64,000 nucleotides of DNA, from positions 186,001-250,000 of the forward strand of contig CAMDFX010000001.1 in the NCBI GenBank assembly GCA_945897805.1, read 5' to 3'. The translations under genes were made by a program, and so were the position numbers. Numbering within the stretch: the first letter of the stretch is position 1; the number at the start of each line of letters is the position of its first letter. The notes below the pieces were generated by a model. The model saw only the letters and a list, made by a program, of their open reading frames with translations. It searched no databases and had not been told where the DNA came from. Source of the DNA: Chryseobacterium gleum. Its GTDB lineage: Bacteria > Bacteroidota > Bacteroidia > Flavobacteriales_D > Crocinitomicaceae. Shown here one piece after another: positions 18,576 through 27,307 of this stretch.

Positions 18576-18979
18576 AATCGCCCGAAGAAATAGTCAATCT
18601 AATGCTGCAAAATGATGCATTCAGTCAATGGATGAACCTGGAAGTTATCAAAATTGGCGCAGGTTTTTGTACTGTTTCTTGTAAAGTGAATTCAGAAATG
18701 CTCAACGGATTTCATATTTTACACGGCGGAATTAGTTATTCTTTGGCTGATTCTGCTTTGGCTTTTGCTTCCAACAGTTATGGAAATCAATGTGTAAGTA
18801 TCGAAACTTCCATTTCACACACCAAACCAGCCAAATTAGGCGACACAATTTTCGCATCTTGCCAAGAACTTTACCGTGGAAAAACCACTGGAATTTATGA
18901 AGTCAAAGTCATTAACCAAGACCAAAAATTAATTGCACTTTTCAAAGGAACGGTACATGTTTCTGAAAAAGTTTGGTAA
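18572..18979 (+). CDS. paaI: PaaI-type hotdog-fold acyl-CoA thioesterase
   Basis: A 135-residue protein of the usual hotdog thioesterase length. The segment GFHILHGGISYSLADSALAFASNS contains the HGG motif of the PaaI/4HBT family, followed by ETSISHTKPAKLGD, the second conserved strand. It hydrolyses aryl- or acyl-CoA thioesters. The position just before a MarR regulator and beta-oxidation genes suggests it rescues CoA from dead-end acyl-CoA. PaaI is the closest named relative, but no phenylacetate genes are visible here, so the substrate is open. Confidence 0.85.
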   Translation: MKSPEEIVNLMLQNDAFSQWMNLEVIKIGAGFCTVSCKVNSEMLNGFHILHGGISYSLADSALAFASNSYGNQCVSIETSISHTKPAKLGDTIFASCQELYRGKTTGIYEVKVINQDQKLIALFKGTVHVSEKVW

Positions 18980-19147
18980 TTTTTACCAATGAAATCTTCT
19001 TGAATTTTATGCTTTTTTTGTTATGTATGCATAATTTTTTTAACAAAAATTTGTTGTGCATGCGTAGAATATTTTTATATCTTTATACCATTCACAAATT
19101 CATTTTAGTGCAATCAAAAACCAGTATAATGCCGATATAGTTTGAAA

Positions 19148-19169
19148 ATAGTCCAGTTCATTGGACTAT
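19148..19169. promoter_or_regulatory. 22-bp inverted repeat upstream of the MarR gene (candidate operator)
   Basis: ATAGTCCA and TGGACTAT form perfect 8-bp arms around a 6-nt spacer (GTTCAT), 42 bp upstream of the MarR start codon. MarR-family dimers commonly bind such palindromes near their own genes. It could alternatively be a hairpin in the leader RNA. Confidence 0.55.
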
Positions 19170-19211
19170 ATTGAAAACATGGTCGGTATTAGGTCAACTT
19201 TAAAGATTCAA

Positions 19212-19658
19212 ATGGAAAACAATCAAGATCCGACCATAGATTTTTTTATTCGTCAAACTTGGCACAAAATCTCTCGCATGTATAATCAGCAAGCGGCTGA
19301 GCACAGTATGACTATTTCCACAGGTTACATTTTATTGATTATTGATAAAAATGGAACTCCAAGTACCCAACTTGGTCCAAGAATGGGAATGGAACCAACG
19401 AGTTTGTCGCGCACTTTAAAAACCATGGAAGATGAAGGTTTTATTTGCAGAAAAATAGATGATTTGGATAAACGAAAAGTCTTGATTTTTTTGACGGAGA
19501 AAGGCTTGGAGCAGCGAAAAATTTCTAAAAAAGTAGTATTGGATTTTAATCACAAATTACTTTCAAAAATTCCGAAAAACAAATTGAAAGTTTATTTGGA
19601 AGTAATGGCACTAATTGACCAAATGGCTGAAGATGAACTCCAAAAATTAGCTCAATAA
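19212..19658 (+). CDS. MarR family transcriptional regulator
   Basis: A 148-residue protein with the MarR winged helix-turn-helix: an N-terminal dimerisation helix (FFIRQTWHKISRMYNQ), the recognition region GTPSTQLGPRMGMEPTSLSRTLKTMEDEGFI, and the wing with the signature DDLDKRKVLIFLTEKG. It sits 47 bp upstream of the FadN-type gene on the same strand, so it probably controls fatty acid degradation in response to an acyl ligand. The start at 19212 (MENNQDP) gives the usual family length. In-frame starts at 19161 or 19179 would fall in or next to the palindrome at 19148-19169. Confidence 0.85.
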   Translation: MENNQDPTIDFFIRQTWHKISRMYNQQAAEHSMTISTGYILLIIDKNGTPSTQLGPRMGMEPTSLSRTLKTMEDEGFICRKIDDLDKRKVLIFLTEKGLEQRKISKKVVLDFNHKLLSKIPKNKLKVYLEVMALIDQMAEDELQKLAQ

Positions 19659-19705
19659 ATTATAAACTTTGTTTGAAAGTTCTTCAAATTTAAAATTGCA
19701 TTAAA

Positions 19706-22111
19706 ATGAATAGAAACATTCGAAAAGTAGCCGTTCTCGGCTCAGGTGTAATGGGTTCTCGCATTGCTTGTCACTTTGCCAATATTGGATGTGAAGTGCT
19801 TCTGCTTGATATTCAGCCCAAAGAGCTTACAGAAAAAGAGCTTAAAGCTGGCTTGACCATGGATTCGCCACAATTTAAAAACAGAATTGTGAATGAATCT
19901 TTGGAATTTGCCGTAAAATCCAATCCTTCGCCGATTTACAGAAGAGCATTTGCAAGTCGCATTAAGGCTGGAAATTTTACTGACGACATGGCGCAAATTT
20001 CCACTGCGGATTGGATCATCGAAGTGGTGGTGGAAAGGTTAGACATCAAAAAAACAGTTTTTGATCAAGTTGAAAAATTTCGCAAAGCCGGAACAATCAT
20101 TTCTTCAAACACATCAGGAATTCCTATTCACTTGATGTTGGACGGCAGAAGCGATGATTTCAAAACACATTTTTGTGGAACGCATTTCTTCAACCCACCA
20201 AGATATTTGCAATTGTTGGAAATCATTCCAACGCCTGAAACGAATCCGGAAATTGTTGATTTTTTGATCGATTTTGGAAGTAGAATGTTGGGCAAGAAAA
20301 CAGTGCTTTGCAAAGATACGCCAGCATTTATAGCCAATCGCGTCGGTGTTTATTCCATCATGGCACTTTTCCATGCGGTGAAAGACATGGGATTTACGGT
20401 TGAAGAAGTGGATAAATTGACTGGTCCCATATTGGGACGACCAAAATCTGCGACTTTCAGAACCTGTGATGTTGTTGGTTTAGATACTTTGGTGCACGTT
20501 GCCAACGGATTGAAAGCCAATTGTCATGATGATGAAGAAAAAGATTTGTTTGATTTGCCAGATTACGTTTCTAAAATGGTTGAAAACGGTTGGTTGGGTT
20601 CAAAATCAAAACAAGGTTTTTACAAAAAAGTGACCAATGCTGAGGGAAAATCTGAGATTTTAAGTTTGGATTTAACCACTTTGGAATACCGTGCGGCATC
20701 ACAAGTGAAATTTCCTACCTTGGACATGGCGCGGCCAATCGATGATTTGAAACAACGCACCAAAATGTTGTTCATGGGAATGGACAAAGCAGGCGAGTTT
20801 TACCGAAAACTTTTCGGCGGATTATTCGCTTACGTTTCCAACAGAATTCCTGAAATTTCTGACGAATTATACAAAATTGACGATGCCATCAAAGCAGGTT
20901 TTGGTTGGGAATTAGGTCCTTTCGAAACTTGGGATATTCTTGGATTTGATCAAGGATTGAAATTGCTTGAACAATCAGGTAAAAAACCTGCCGCTTGGAT
21001 TTTAGAGATGAAATCAAAAGGAGCGACTTCGTTTTACCAACATTCCAAAGGTCAAAAATCATATTTCGATATTCCATCTGGGACTTATAAAATCATTCCT
21101 GGAACGGAGAATTTAGTTATTTTAGATACATTGCGCACTGAGAATACCGTTTGGAAAAATTCAGATGCAACCTTGGTAGATTTGGGTGATGGAATCTTGA
21201 ATTTAGAATTTCACACCAAAATGAATACCATCGGTGGTGGCGTAATTGAAGGAATCAACAAAGCAATTGATTTTGCTGAGAAAGATCAAAAAGGATTGGT
21301 GATTTCCAATACGGGTCAAAATTTCTCTGCTGGAGCAAATGTCGGAATGATTTTCATGATGGCTGCTGAGCAAGATTATGATGAATTGAATTTTGCTGTC
21401 AAAGTGTTTCAAGACACGATGATGCGCGTTCGTTATTCCAATATTCCTGTAATTGTTGCGCCACACAATATGGCGTTGGGCGGTGGTTGCGAACTTTCGA
21501 TGCACTCCGACAAAGTTGTGGCGCATGCTGAATTGTACATGGGATTGGTGGAGTTTGGCGTTGGTTTGATTCCAGGCGGCGGCGGTTCGAAAGAATTTGC
21601 AAAACGACTTTCCGATGAAATGCGTGAAGGAGATATCAAAATCAATCGTTTGAGAGAAAAATTCTTGACAATCGGTCAGGCAAAAGTATCAACATCGGCT
21701 TATGAAGCTTTTGATTTAGGCTATTTGCGTGAAGGAATAGATGAGGTTGTAGTGAGTCGAGATCACCAATTATTGCGCGCAAAACAAGCGTGTTTGGAAA
21801 TGGCAAACAAAGGTTATATCGCCCCAAAACGCGAAAAAAACATCACCGTTTTTGGTCAAGAAGGTTTAGGAATTGTATATGTCGGAGCCAGTTCGATGGT
21901 TTCAGGAAACTACATGTCTGCGCACGACCAAGTGATTTCTGAAAAACTAGGATTCGTACTTTGCGGCGGCGATTTATCTTCCAACACGGTCGTTTCAGAG
22001 CAATATTTACTTGATTTGGAACGAAAGAAATTTGTAGAATTATGCCAAGAACGCAAAACCCTAGAGCGCTTGGAAAGTTTGGTTAAGAATGGGAAAATAT
22101 TGCGAAATTGA
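19706..22111 (+). CDS. fadN: Bifunctional 3-hydroxyacyl-CoA dehydrogenase/enoyl-CoA hydratase (FadN-type order)
   Basis: An 801-residue enzyme. The N-terminal NAD-binding 3-hydroxyacyl-CoA dehydrogenase starts at KVAVLGSGVMGSRIA, with the catalytic HFFNPPRYLQLLEIIP segment at about residue 155. The HAD C-terminal domains follow (~200-470). The enoyl-CoA hydratase part is C-terminal (~490-720), with the oxyanion-hole segments NFSAGANVGM and ALGGGCELSMH. This domain order is the reverse of E. coli FadB and matches the Bacillus FadN type. It catalyses the hydration and NAD-dependent oxidation steps of beta-oxidation. The thiolase fadA follows 512 bp later, after an inserted four-helix-bundle gene. 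Confidence 0.92.
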   Translation: MNRNIRKVAVLGSGVMGSRIACHFANIGCEVLLLDIQPKELTEKELKAGLTMDSPQFKNRIVNESLEFAVKSNPSPIYRRAFASRIKAGNFTDDMAQISTADWIIEVVVERLDIKKTVFDQVEKFRKAGTIISSNTSGIPIHLMLDGRSDDFKTHFCGTHFFNPPRYLQLLEIIPTPETNPEIVDFLIDFGSRMLGKKTVLCKDTPAFIANRVGVYSIMALFHAVKDMGFTVEEVDKLTGPILGRPKSATFRTCDVVGLDTLVHVANGLKANCHDDEEKDLFDLPDYVSKMVENGWLGSKSKQGFYKKVTNAEGKSEILSLDLTTLEYRAASQVKFPTLDMARPIDDLKQRTKMLFMGMDKAGEFYRKLFGGLFAYVSNRIPEISDELYKIDDAIKAGFGWELGPFETWDILGFDQGLKLLEQSGKKPAAWILEMKSKGATSFYQHSKGQKSYFDIPSGTYKIIPGTENLVILDTLRTENTVWKNSDATLVDLGDGILNLEFHTKMNTIGGGVIEGINKAIDFAEKDQKGLVISNTGQNFSAGANVGMIFMMAAEQDYDELNFAVKVFQDTMMRVRYSNIPVIVAPHNMALGGGCELSMHSDKVVAHAELYMGLVEFGVGLIPGGGGSKEFAKRLSDEMREGDIKINRLREKFLTIGQAKVSTSAYEAFDLGYLREGIDEVVVSRDHQLLRAKQACLEMANKGYIAPKREKNITVFGQEGLGIVYVGASSMVSGNYMSAHDQVISEKLGFVLCGGDLSSNTVVSEQYLLDLERKKFVELCQERKTLERLESLVKNGKILRN

Positions 22112-22118
22112 TCTGTTA

Positions 22119-22195
22119 AGACATTAGACATTAGACATTAGATTTTAGACAGAAGATCTTAGACTTTAGATCTTAGACAGAAGACATTAGATTTA
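22119..22195 (+). repeat. 11-unit array of 7-bp repeats (AGAnnnn), upstream of the four-helix-bundle gene
   Basis: From 22119 to 22195 the sequence reads as eleven heptamers in perfect 7-bp register: AGACATT three times, then AGATTTT, AGACAGA, AGATCTT, AGACTTT, AGATCTT, AGACAGA, AGACATT, AGATTTA. It lies between the fadN stop and the four-helix-bundle ATG. The reverse complement of the same heptamer (GTCTAAT) forms the array at 22565-22599. Confidence 0.9.
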
Positions 22196-22208
22196 AAAAA
22201 TTCAGATT

Positions 22209-22556
22209 ATGAAACATAATTTTAGAGAACTTAAGATTTGGAAAGATTCCATTTTAGTTGTGAAGTCGATTTATCTTTTGACTGCTGAACTACCTGACGA
22301 TGAAAAGTTTGGTTTAAAGTCACAAATACAAAGATGCGCGGTTTCAGTTCCGTCTAATATCGCAGAAGGATCGGGAAGAACGACAAGTAAAGATTTTAGA
22401 AATTTTTTGAATATAAGTCTTTCGTCATCTTATGAATTAGAAACCCAGTTAATAATTATAAACGAATTATTCAAGATTGAAATTGTTGAAATAATTGAAA
22501 AACTTCACGAAGTACAAAGAATGATCATTGGATTTAAGAAAACATTAGAAGTGTAA
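22209..22556 (+). CDS. Four-helix bundle protein (S23/IVP-like, TIGR02436 type)
   Basis: A 115-residue protein starting MKHNFRELKIWKDSI, with the family hallmark region FGLKSQIQRCAVSVPSNIAEGSGR followed by DFRNFLNISLSSSYELETQL. The family forms pentameric four-helix bundles; members occur in 23S rRNA intervening sequences and, as Avd, in diversity-generating retroelements. No reverse transcriptase or variable repeat is present here. The biochemical role is not known. The gene sits inside the fadN-fadA pair and is flanked on both sides by inverted arrays of 7-bp repeats, which suggests it arrived as a small mobile cassette. Confidence 0.9.
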   Translation: MKHNFRELKIWKDSILVVKSIYLLTAELPDDEKFGLKSQIQRCAVSVPSNIAEGSGRTTSKDFRNFLNISLSSSYELETQLIIINELFKIEIVEIIEKLHEVQRMIIGFKKTLEV

Positions 22557-22564
22557 AGAATCGA

Positions 22565-22599
22565 GTCTAATGTCTTTGGTCTAATGTCTCGAGTCTAAT
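22565..22599 (-). repeat. 5-unit array of 7-bp repeats (GTCTnnn), downstream of the four-helix-bundle gene
   Basis: Five in-register heptamers: GTCTAAT, GTCTTTG, GTCTAAT, GTCTCGA, GTCTAAT. GTCTAAT is the reverse complement of ATTAGAC, the phase-shifted unit of the array at 22119-22195, so the two arrays face each other as inverted repeats around the gene. The fadA start follows 24 bp later. Confidence 0.88.
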
Positions 22600-22623
22600 A
22601 ACTTAAAATCTAAAATTAAGAAA

Positions 22624-23802
22624 ATGACAAATACAGCATACATAGTAGCAGGCTACCGTTCGGCGGTGGGGAAAGCGGGGAAAGGTGGATTTAGATTTTA
22701 CCGCCCAGATGATTTAGCGGCAGATGTGATCAAGCATTTGATGAAACAATTTCCCCAATTGGATTCTCATCGCGTGGATGATGTAATTGTGGGAAACGCA
22801 ACACCTGAAGCCGAGCAAGGATTGAATATTGGGCGAATGATCGCTTTGATGGGATTGGATAACGACAGGGTTCCAGGAATGACTGTGAACAGATATTGTT
22901 CTTCCGGTTTGGAAACAATCGCGATTGCGAAAGCAAAAATCGAAGCTGGAATGGCGGATTGCATCATCGCTGGTGGTGTTGAATCGATGTCAGTGATGGC
23001 GATGGGCGGTTGGAGAATTGTTCCAAATTCGAAAGTCGGAAAAGTAAATCCAACTTGGTATTGGGGAATGGGATTGACCGCTGAAGCAGTAGCAAACGAT
23101 TGGAAAATTTCCCGTGCGGAACAAGATGCTTTTGCTTTGCATTCTCACGAAAAAGCCATCGCAGCCATCAAATCAGGAAGATTTCAGGAAGGTATTGTTC
23201 CAATCACAGTTGAAAACATTTTCCTTGATGAAAACGAAAAACGCCAAGTGAAATCGTACATTATGGATACGGATGAAGGTCCGCGCGCCAGTACTTTGGA
23301 GGCATTAGGCGGTTTGAAACCAGTTTTCGCCAAAGGTGGAAGTGTGACTGCAGGAAATTCTTCTCAAACTTCTGACGGCGCAGCATTTGTGCTGGTGATG
23401 TCAGAAAAAATGGTCAAAGAATTGAATATCGAACCGATTGCAAGATTGGTAAGTTATGCCGTTGTAGGTGTTGAACCGCGAATCATGGGAATTGGTCCTG
23501 TGGAAGCGATTCCAAAAGCGATTAAAATGGCAGGTTTGACCAAAAACGACATCAACTTATTTGAATTGAATGAAGCTTTTGCATCGCAATCTCTGGCGGT
23601 AATTCGTGAAACGGGAATCAATCCAGAATTGGTAAACGTGAATGGCGGCGCGATAGCACTTGGACATCCACTTGGATGCACGGGCGCAAAATTGACGGTT
23701 CAAATTATGAATGAATTGAAAAAACGTGACCAGAAATATGGCGTTGTAACGATGTGTATCGGAACCGGTCAAGGCGCTGCTGGCGTGATTGAGATGTTGT
23801 AA
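22624..23802 (+). CDS. fadA: Acetyl-CoA acyltransferase (3-ketoacyl-CoA thiolase) FadA
   Basis: A 392-residue thiolase. The acyl-accepting cysteine is Cys92 in NRYCSSGLE. The C-terminal part has NGGAIALGHPLGCTGA (catalytic His) and VTMCIGTGQGAAG (second catalytic Cys). It performs the last, thiolytic step of beta-oxidation, releasing acetyl-CoA. Together with the FadN-type enzyme it probably formed an ordinary fadN-fadA operon before the four-helix-bundle cassette inserted. No acyl-CoA dehydrogenase follows. A strong hairpin terminator lies immediately downstream. Confidence 0.93.
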   Translation: MTNTAYIVAGYRSAVGKAGKGGFRFYRPDDLAADVIKHLMKQFPQLDSHRVDDVIVGNATPEAEQGLNIGRMIALMGLDNDRVPGMTVNRYCSSGLETIAIAKAKIEAGMADCIIAGGVESMSVMAMGGWRIVPNSKVGKVNPTWYWGMGLTAEAVANDWKISRAEQDAFALHSHEKAIAAIKSGRFQEGIVPITVENIFLDENEKRQVKSYIMDTDEGPRASTLEALGGLKPVFAKGGSVTAGNSSQTSDGAAFVLVMSEKMVKELNIEPIARLVSYAVVGVEPRIMGIGPVEAIPKAIKMAGLTKNDINLFELNEAFASQSLAVIRETGINPELVNVNGGAIALGHPLGCTGAKLTVQIMNELKKRDQKYGVVTMCIGTGQGAAGVIEML

Positions 23803-23825
23803 AGGGTGATTTCTACTTAAAATAT

Positions 23826-23862
23826 AAAGCGTGTATCAAATTGAGATACACGCTTTTTTTTT
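23826..23862 (+). terminator. Rho-independent terminator after fadA
   Basis: AAAGCGTGTATC (23826-23837) pairs perfectly with GATACACGCTTT (23845-23856) across a 7-nt loop, and is followed by a run of T. It lies between the convergent fadA and ndh genes and abuts the ndh stop codon. Confidence 0.9.
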
Positions 23863-25126
23863 ATTGTTTCTTCTTGCTCGAATTACTCAAAATCACCCTT
23901 AAACTAGAATCGCTTGAGAAATATTGCCACGCCCAATTGATGAGAATTATCAATTTATTGCGGACGGTTAAAATCAGCATCAAATGCAAAAACATCCAAA
24001 CGACCCAAGCAAACCAGCCTTTGAATTTCAATCGAGGTAAATCGACAACTGCTTTGTTTTTGCCAATTGTAGCCATCGAACCAAGGTCTTTGTACTCGTA
24101 TTCTTTCCAATTGGAAATAGGTTTCTCAGAAAGTAAATTCTTCGCCAGATTTTTCGCCTGATTCACCGCAACATTTGCTACTTGCGGATGCCCATTTGGA
24201 TACAATGGCGTTTCCATGTAGGCAATATCGCCGAGGGCAAAAATTGAATCGTAGCCAACTATAATATTAAATCGATTTACTTTCAGTCTATTAGCCTTAA
24301 TGGTTGTGGCTTTATCTAAACCTTCAATTTTATTTCCAGTAACGCCAGCAGCCCAAATCACATTTCTGCTTGGGATTGTTTCGCCACTTTTTAGCGTGAC
24401 TTCATGGCCATCGAAATGTTTCACAACTGTTTCAGTGCGAACGATTACGCCCATATTTTCCAAGTAGGTTCTGGAAGCTTTGCGCGCATTTTCGCTCATC
24501 GGATTCAATGTGTTCGGACTTCCTTCTAATAAAATAATGTTCAATTTACTGAAATCGAAAAAAGTATAATCTTTTGGCAAAATTTTGTTTTTCATTTCGG
24601 CAAATGCACCAGCCAATTCCACACCCGTTGGGCCAGCGCCCACAATTACGATATTCAGATATTCATCGCGTTCTTTTCCTTCGACAGCCAAAACAGCTTC
24701 AAAATTGGACAAAATATGGTTCCTGATTTCGATGGCTTCTTGTGTTGATTTTAAAGTCAAAGCGTGTTTTTCAATCTCTTCATTTCCAAAGAAATTAGTT
24801 TTACAACCTTGTGCTAGAATCAAATAATCGTAGTCAAAATTACCAACATTGGTAACGATAAATTTCTCGTTGTCGTTGACTTCTAGAACGGTCGCCATTC
24901 TGTATTCCATGTTTTTGAAACCTTGAAACATTCTACGGAAAGGAAAAATAATGCTTGCAGGTTCTAACATCGAGCAAGCGACTTGGTAAAATAATGGTTG
25001 AAATTGATGGTGATTTTGTTTGTCAATCAGCAAGATATCAAAATCGGAATTGCGCATTTTTTTGGCAAATTCCATTCCTGCAAAACCACCGCCTACAAGA
25101 ATAATTTTTTTTCGTTTTTCCGACAT
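23861..25126 (-). CDS. ndh: Type II NADH:quinone oxidoreductase
   Basis: A 421-residue FAD protein. The N-terminal FAD-binding motif is IILVGGGFAGMEFA (residue ~8). The NADH-binding Rossmann motif is VIVGAGPTGVELAGAF (~160). IWAAGVTGNK and ALGDIAYMETP are the usual FAD-contact regions near residues 265 and 300. The C-terminal ~55 residues are amphipathic to hydrophobic (GWFAWVVWMFLHLML), the membrane-association region. It oxidises NADH and reduces quinone without proton pumping. The ATG at 25126 is used; a TTG four codons upstream is possible. It is convergent with fadA. Confidence 0.9.
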   Translation of the reverse strand: MSEKRKKIILVGGGFAGMEFAKKMRNSDFDILLIDKQNHHQFQPLFYQVACSMLEPASIIFPFRRMFQGFKNMEYRMATVLEVNDNEKFIVTNVGNFDYDYLILAQGCKTNFFGNEEIEKHALTLKSTQEAIEIRNHILSNFEAVLAVEGKERDEYLNIVIVGAGPTGVELAGAFAEMKNKILPKDYTFFDFSKLNIILLEGSPNTLNPMSENARKASRTYLENMGVIVRTETVVKHFDGHEVTLKSGETIPSRNVIWAAGVTGNKIEGLDKATTIKANRLKVNRFNIIVGYDSIFALGDIAYMETPLYPNGHPQVANVAVNQAKNLAKNLLSEKPISNWKEYEYKDLGSMATIGKNKAVVDLPRLKFKGWFAWVVWMFLHLMLILTVRNKLIILINWAWQYFSSDSSLRVILSNSSKKKQ

Positions 25127-25258
25127 TTCAAAAATCAATTAATTAGTTTCTAGGCAATTTATTTCAAAATTTTGTAGGATCTTTATCGAGTTTTAGCAAA
25201 GTAAAGTTAAGGTTTGAATTTGAATTGATTGCCGTAAAAGATAATTATTTTACAGTTT

Positions 25259-25879
25259 TTATGATATTTTTAATTTAGCCATTTCTTTCGCAACTTCTTG
25301 GTCTAAAGTTTTTTTGCTCTGACTTAAATCTGTCACAATATTCTGAAAATCAATATCATTTCTGTTTTGAGACATTTTGTAAGCAGCTTCTGTTTTGTAG
25401 GTCCGCAATCTGAAACCGATGATTTCATTCAAATAATTTTCCAACATTGATTTTGAAAATTTTGAATAATCCAATTTATTAGTTCTTTCTGATTCAAAAT
25501 AGTCAATGGCTTGCGTCAAATGATCTTGCAATTGATTTTTTGTCAAAATTTCAACTGTTCCATATAAATGCACCGCCTGGTAATTCCAAGTGGGAACATT
25601 TTCATGTGTATATATTGATGAAGAAATGTACGCATTTGGCCCTTGAAAAATAACCAAAGCTGTTTTCCCCTTTTTAATTTGTTCTCTATGCGGATTGTGG
25701 ATTGATAAATGCCCTTCTAGAATGATTTCTTCGCTTTCAAGCTTTGAGACAAATGGAATATGGGAAACCAAAGGTTCAAAAACCCCCGTTGAACTTACTA
25801 AGATTCCCAAGGCATTTTTGCCAATGAAATCAAGTATTTCATTTTGATTTGTTTCCTTAAATTCCTTTGGGATATACAT
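25259..25879 (-). CDS. PaiB-type FMN-binding split-barrel protein
   Basis: A 206-residue protein starting MYIPKEFKETNQNEIL, with HIPFV, HLSIHNPH and the segment VPTWNYQAVHLYGT, all characteristic of the PaiB family (FMN-binding split barrel, named after the Bacillus subtilis negative regulator of sporulation and degradative-enzyme genes). The biochemical role outside Bacillus is not established. It is monocistronic as far as can be seen. A -7 box TATCTTTG ends only 4 nt before the ATG. Confidence 0.88.
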   Translation of the reverse strand: MYIPKEFKETNQNEILDFIGKNALGILVSSTGVFEPLVSHIPFVSKLESEEIILEGHLSIHNPHREQIKKGKTALVIFQGPNAYISSSIYTHENVPTWNYQAVHLYGTVEILTKNQLQDHLTQAIDYFESERTNKLDYSKFSKSMLENYLNEIIGFRLRTYKTEAAYKMSQNRNDIDFQNIVTDLSQSKKTLDQEVAKEMAKLKIS

Positions 25880-25883
25880 ATAG

Positions 25884-25891
25884 CAAAGATA
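25884..25891 (-). promoter_or_regulatory. -7 box (TATCTTTG) abutting the paiB-like start codon
   Basis: On the minus strand TATCTTTG is followed by CTAT and then the ATG. Initiation about 6 nt after the box would fall on or next to the start codon, implying a leaderless message. No clear -33 TTG at the right distance. Confidence 0.45.
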
Positions 25892-25995
25892 TTCATTTTT
25901 TTAAAACGGCTTAGAGAGATTTAAGAAATAAGCGAATTTCATGTAAAATTTAACATTGAGTAACGGTTAAATCAAGTACTATTTTTCAAGTCAAT

Positions 25996-26021
25996 TTGGT
26001 ATTTTGATTTCCGTATCTTTG
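25996..26021 (+). promoter_or_regulatory. Promoter of the DEAD-box helicase gene
   Basis: TTG (25996-25998) lies 15 bp before TATCTTTG (26014-26021), a good match to the Bacteroidetes -7 consensus with slightly short spacing. The expected start site near 26027 gives a ~12-nt leader before the ATG. Confidence 0.5.
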
Positions 26022-26038
26022 CAAAACAATAGTTTAAT

Positions 26039-27256
26039 ATGAAATTTGAAGATTACCGTATCTCTGCACAAATTAAAAGCCAATTGAAAGTTCTTGGTTT
26101 CAACAAACCGACTGACATTCAATTCAAGGCCATTGATCCAATTTTGAAGGGGGAAGATGTATTGGCGATTGCGCAAACTGGTACAGGAAAAACCGCCGCT
26201 TTTGTGATTCCCATTTTGGAGATGTTAGAGAAAAAGAAATCCAAAGGCAAGCAAACTGAAGGTGTAAAATGTTTGGTTTTAGCACCAACGCGCGAATTGG
26301 CAATTCAGATTTCTAAGGTTTTTGAAGCAATTGGTCAAAATTTGAAAGTCGTTTCGGCCTGCATTCACGGTGGCGTTGAGCAAGATCCGCAAATAGCGCA
26401 ATTGAATAAAGGTGTCGATATTTTGGTTGCTACGCCCGGAAGAATGTTTGACCTCGTTTCACAAGGACATTTAAACATGAAAAATTTGGAAATTTTGTGT
26501 TTAGACGAAGCCGATTTGATGTTGGATTTAGGTTTCTATAAAGACATTCAAGATTTATTGAAACACATTCCAAAGCACCGACAAACCTTATTTTTCTCAG
26601 CTACAATAACCTTAAAAATTAAAAAGCTAGCTTATTCTGTAGTAAAAAATGCCATTCGAATTCAAATTTCGCCAAAAAATCCAGTAGCAAAAAACATCGA
26701 TCATGCGGTGGTTTTTATTGAAATGGATGACAAGCGTTTCTTTCTTGAAAATGTTTTGAAAGAATATGAAGAGAGTAAATTTGTGATTTTTGTAAGAACT
26801 AAAATTCGTGCTGAAAGAGTTGTTGCAGCCATGGAGCGTGTGATGTTGAAAACTGAATTTTTGCACGGGAGCGTGGAGCAACAAGAACGTTTTGCTATTT
26901 TAGATCGATTTAGAAAAAACGAAAATAGGGTGTTGATTACAACGGATGTTGCTGCGCGAGGAATCGATATTCCAGATGTGGATTACGTGATTAATTACGA
27001 TTTACCAGATGTTTCCGAAAATTATGTGCACCGAGTTGGTCGCACAGGGCGTGGCAATAAACGCGGACAAGCGCTTTCATTTTGCAGCAAAGATGAAATG
27101 GTTTTCTTGGAAGACATTGAGGAATATACAGGTGAGGAAATTCAACGATTTGAGTTGACAAACGGTGAATATGAAGATATTTTAGGCGCTACCGATGACG
27201 GTTCTTACAATTGGAAAAAATTGATTGATGAAGAAGGTGGAGGAGAAGAATGGTAG
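26039..27256 (+). CDS. DEAD-box ATP-dependent RNA helicase
   Basis: A 405-residue helicase with all core motifs in order: Q motif (FNKPTDIQFKAI), motif I AQTGTGKT, Ia PTREL, II DEAD, III SAT, then in the second RecA domain ITTDVAARGIDIPDVDYVINYD and the final HRVGRTGR. Only a short acidic tail follows the core (EEGGGEEW at the end). It unwinds RNA in ribosome biogenesis or mRNA decay; RhlE/SrmB-like is the most I can say. A hairpin terminator follows. Confidence 0.92.
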   Translation: MKFEDYRISAQIKSQLKVLGFNKPTDIQFKAIDPILKGEDVLAIAQTGTGKTAAFVIPILEMLEKKKSKGKQTEGVKCLVLAPTRELAIQISKVFEAIGQNLKVVSACIHGGVEQDPQIAQLNKGVDILVATPGRMFDLVSQGHLNMKNLEILCLDEADLMLDLGFYKDIQDLLKHIPKHRQTLFFSATITLKIKKLAYSVVKNAIRIQISPKNPVAKNIDHAVVFIEMDDKRFFLENVLKEYEESKFVIFVRTKIRAERVVAAMERVMLKTEFLHGSVEQQERFAILDRFRKNENRVLITTDVAARGIDIPDVDYVINYDLPDVSENYVHRVGRTGRGNKRGQALSFCSKDEMVFLEDIEEYTGEEIQRFELTNGEYEDILGATDDGSYNWKKLIDEEGGGEEW

Positions 27257-27274
27257 AACACACCTATAGAAACT

Positions 27275-27307
27275 AAAAAGTCTCCTTCCATTTGAAAGAG
27301 ACTTTTT
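27275..27307 (+). terminator. Rho-independent terminator after the DEAD-box gene
   Basis: AAAAAGTCTC (27275-27284) and GAGACTTTTT (27298-27307) form a perfect 10-bp stem with a 13-nt loop. A short (ACT)5 microsatellite follows at 27308-27322. Confidence 0.8.

Noticed and set aside
22209-22556. Diversity-generating retroelement suggested by the Avd-like four-helix-bundle gene
   Set aside because: No reverse transcriptase, template repeat or variable repeat is present nearby.
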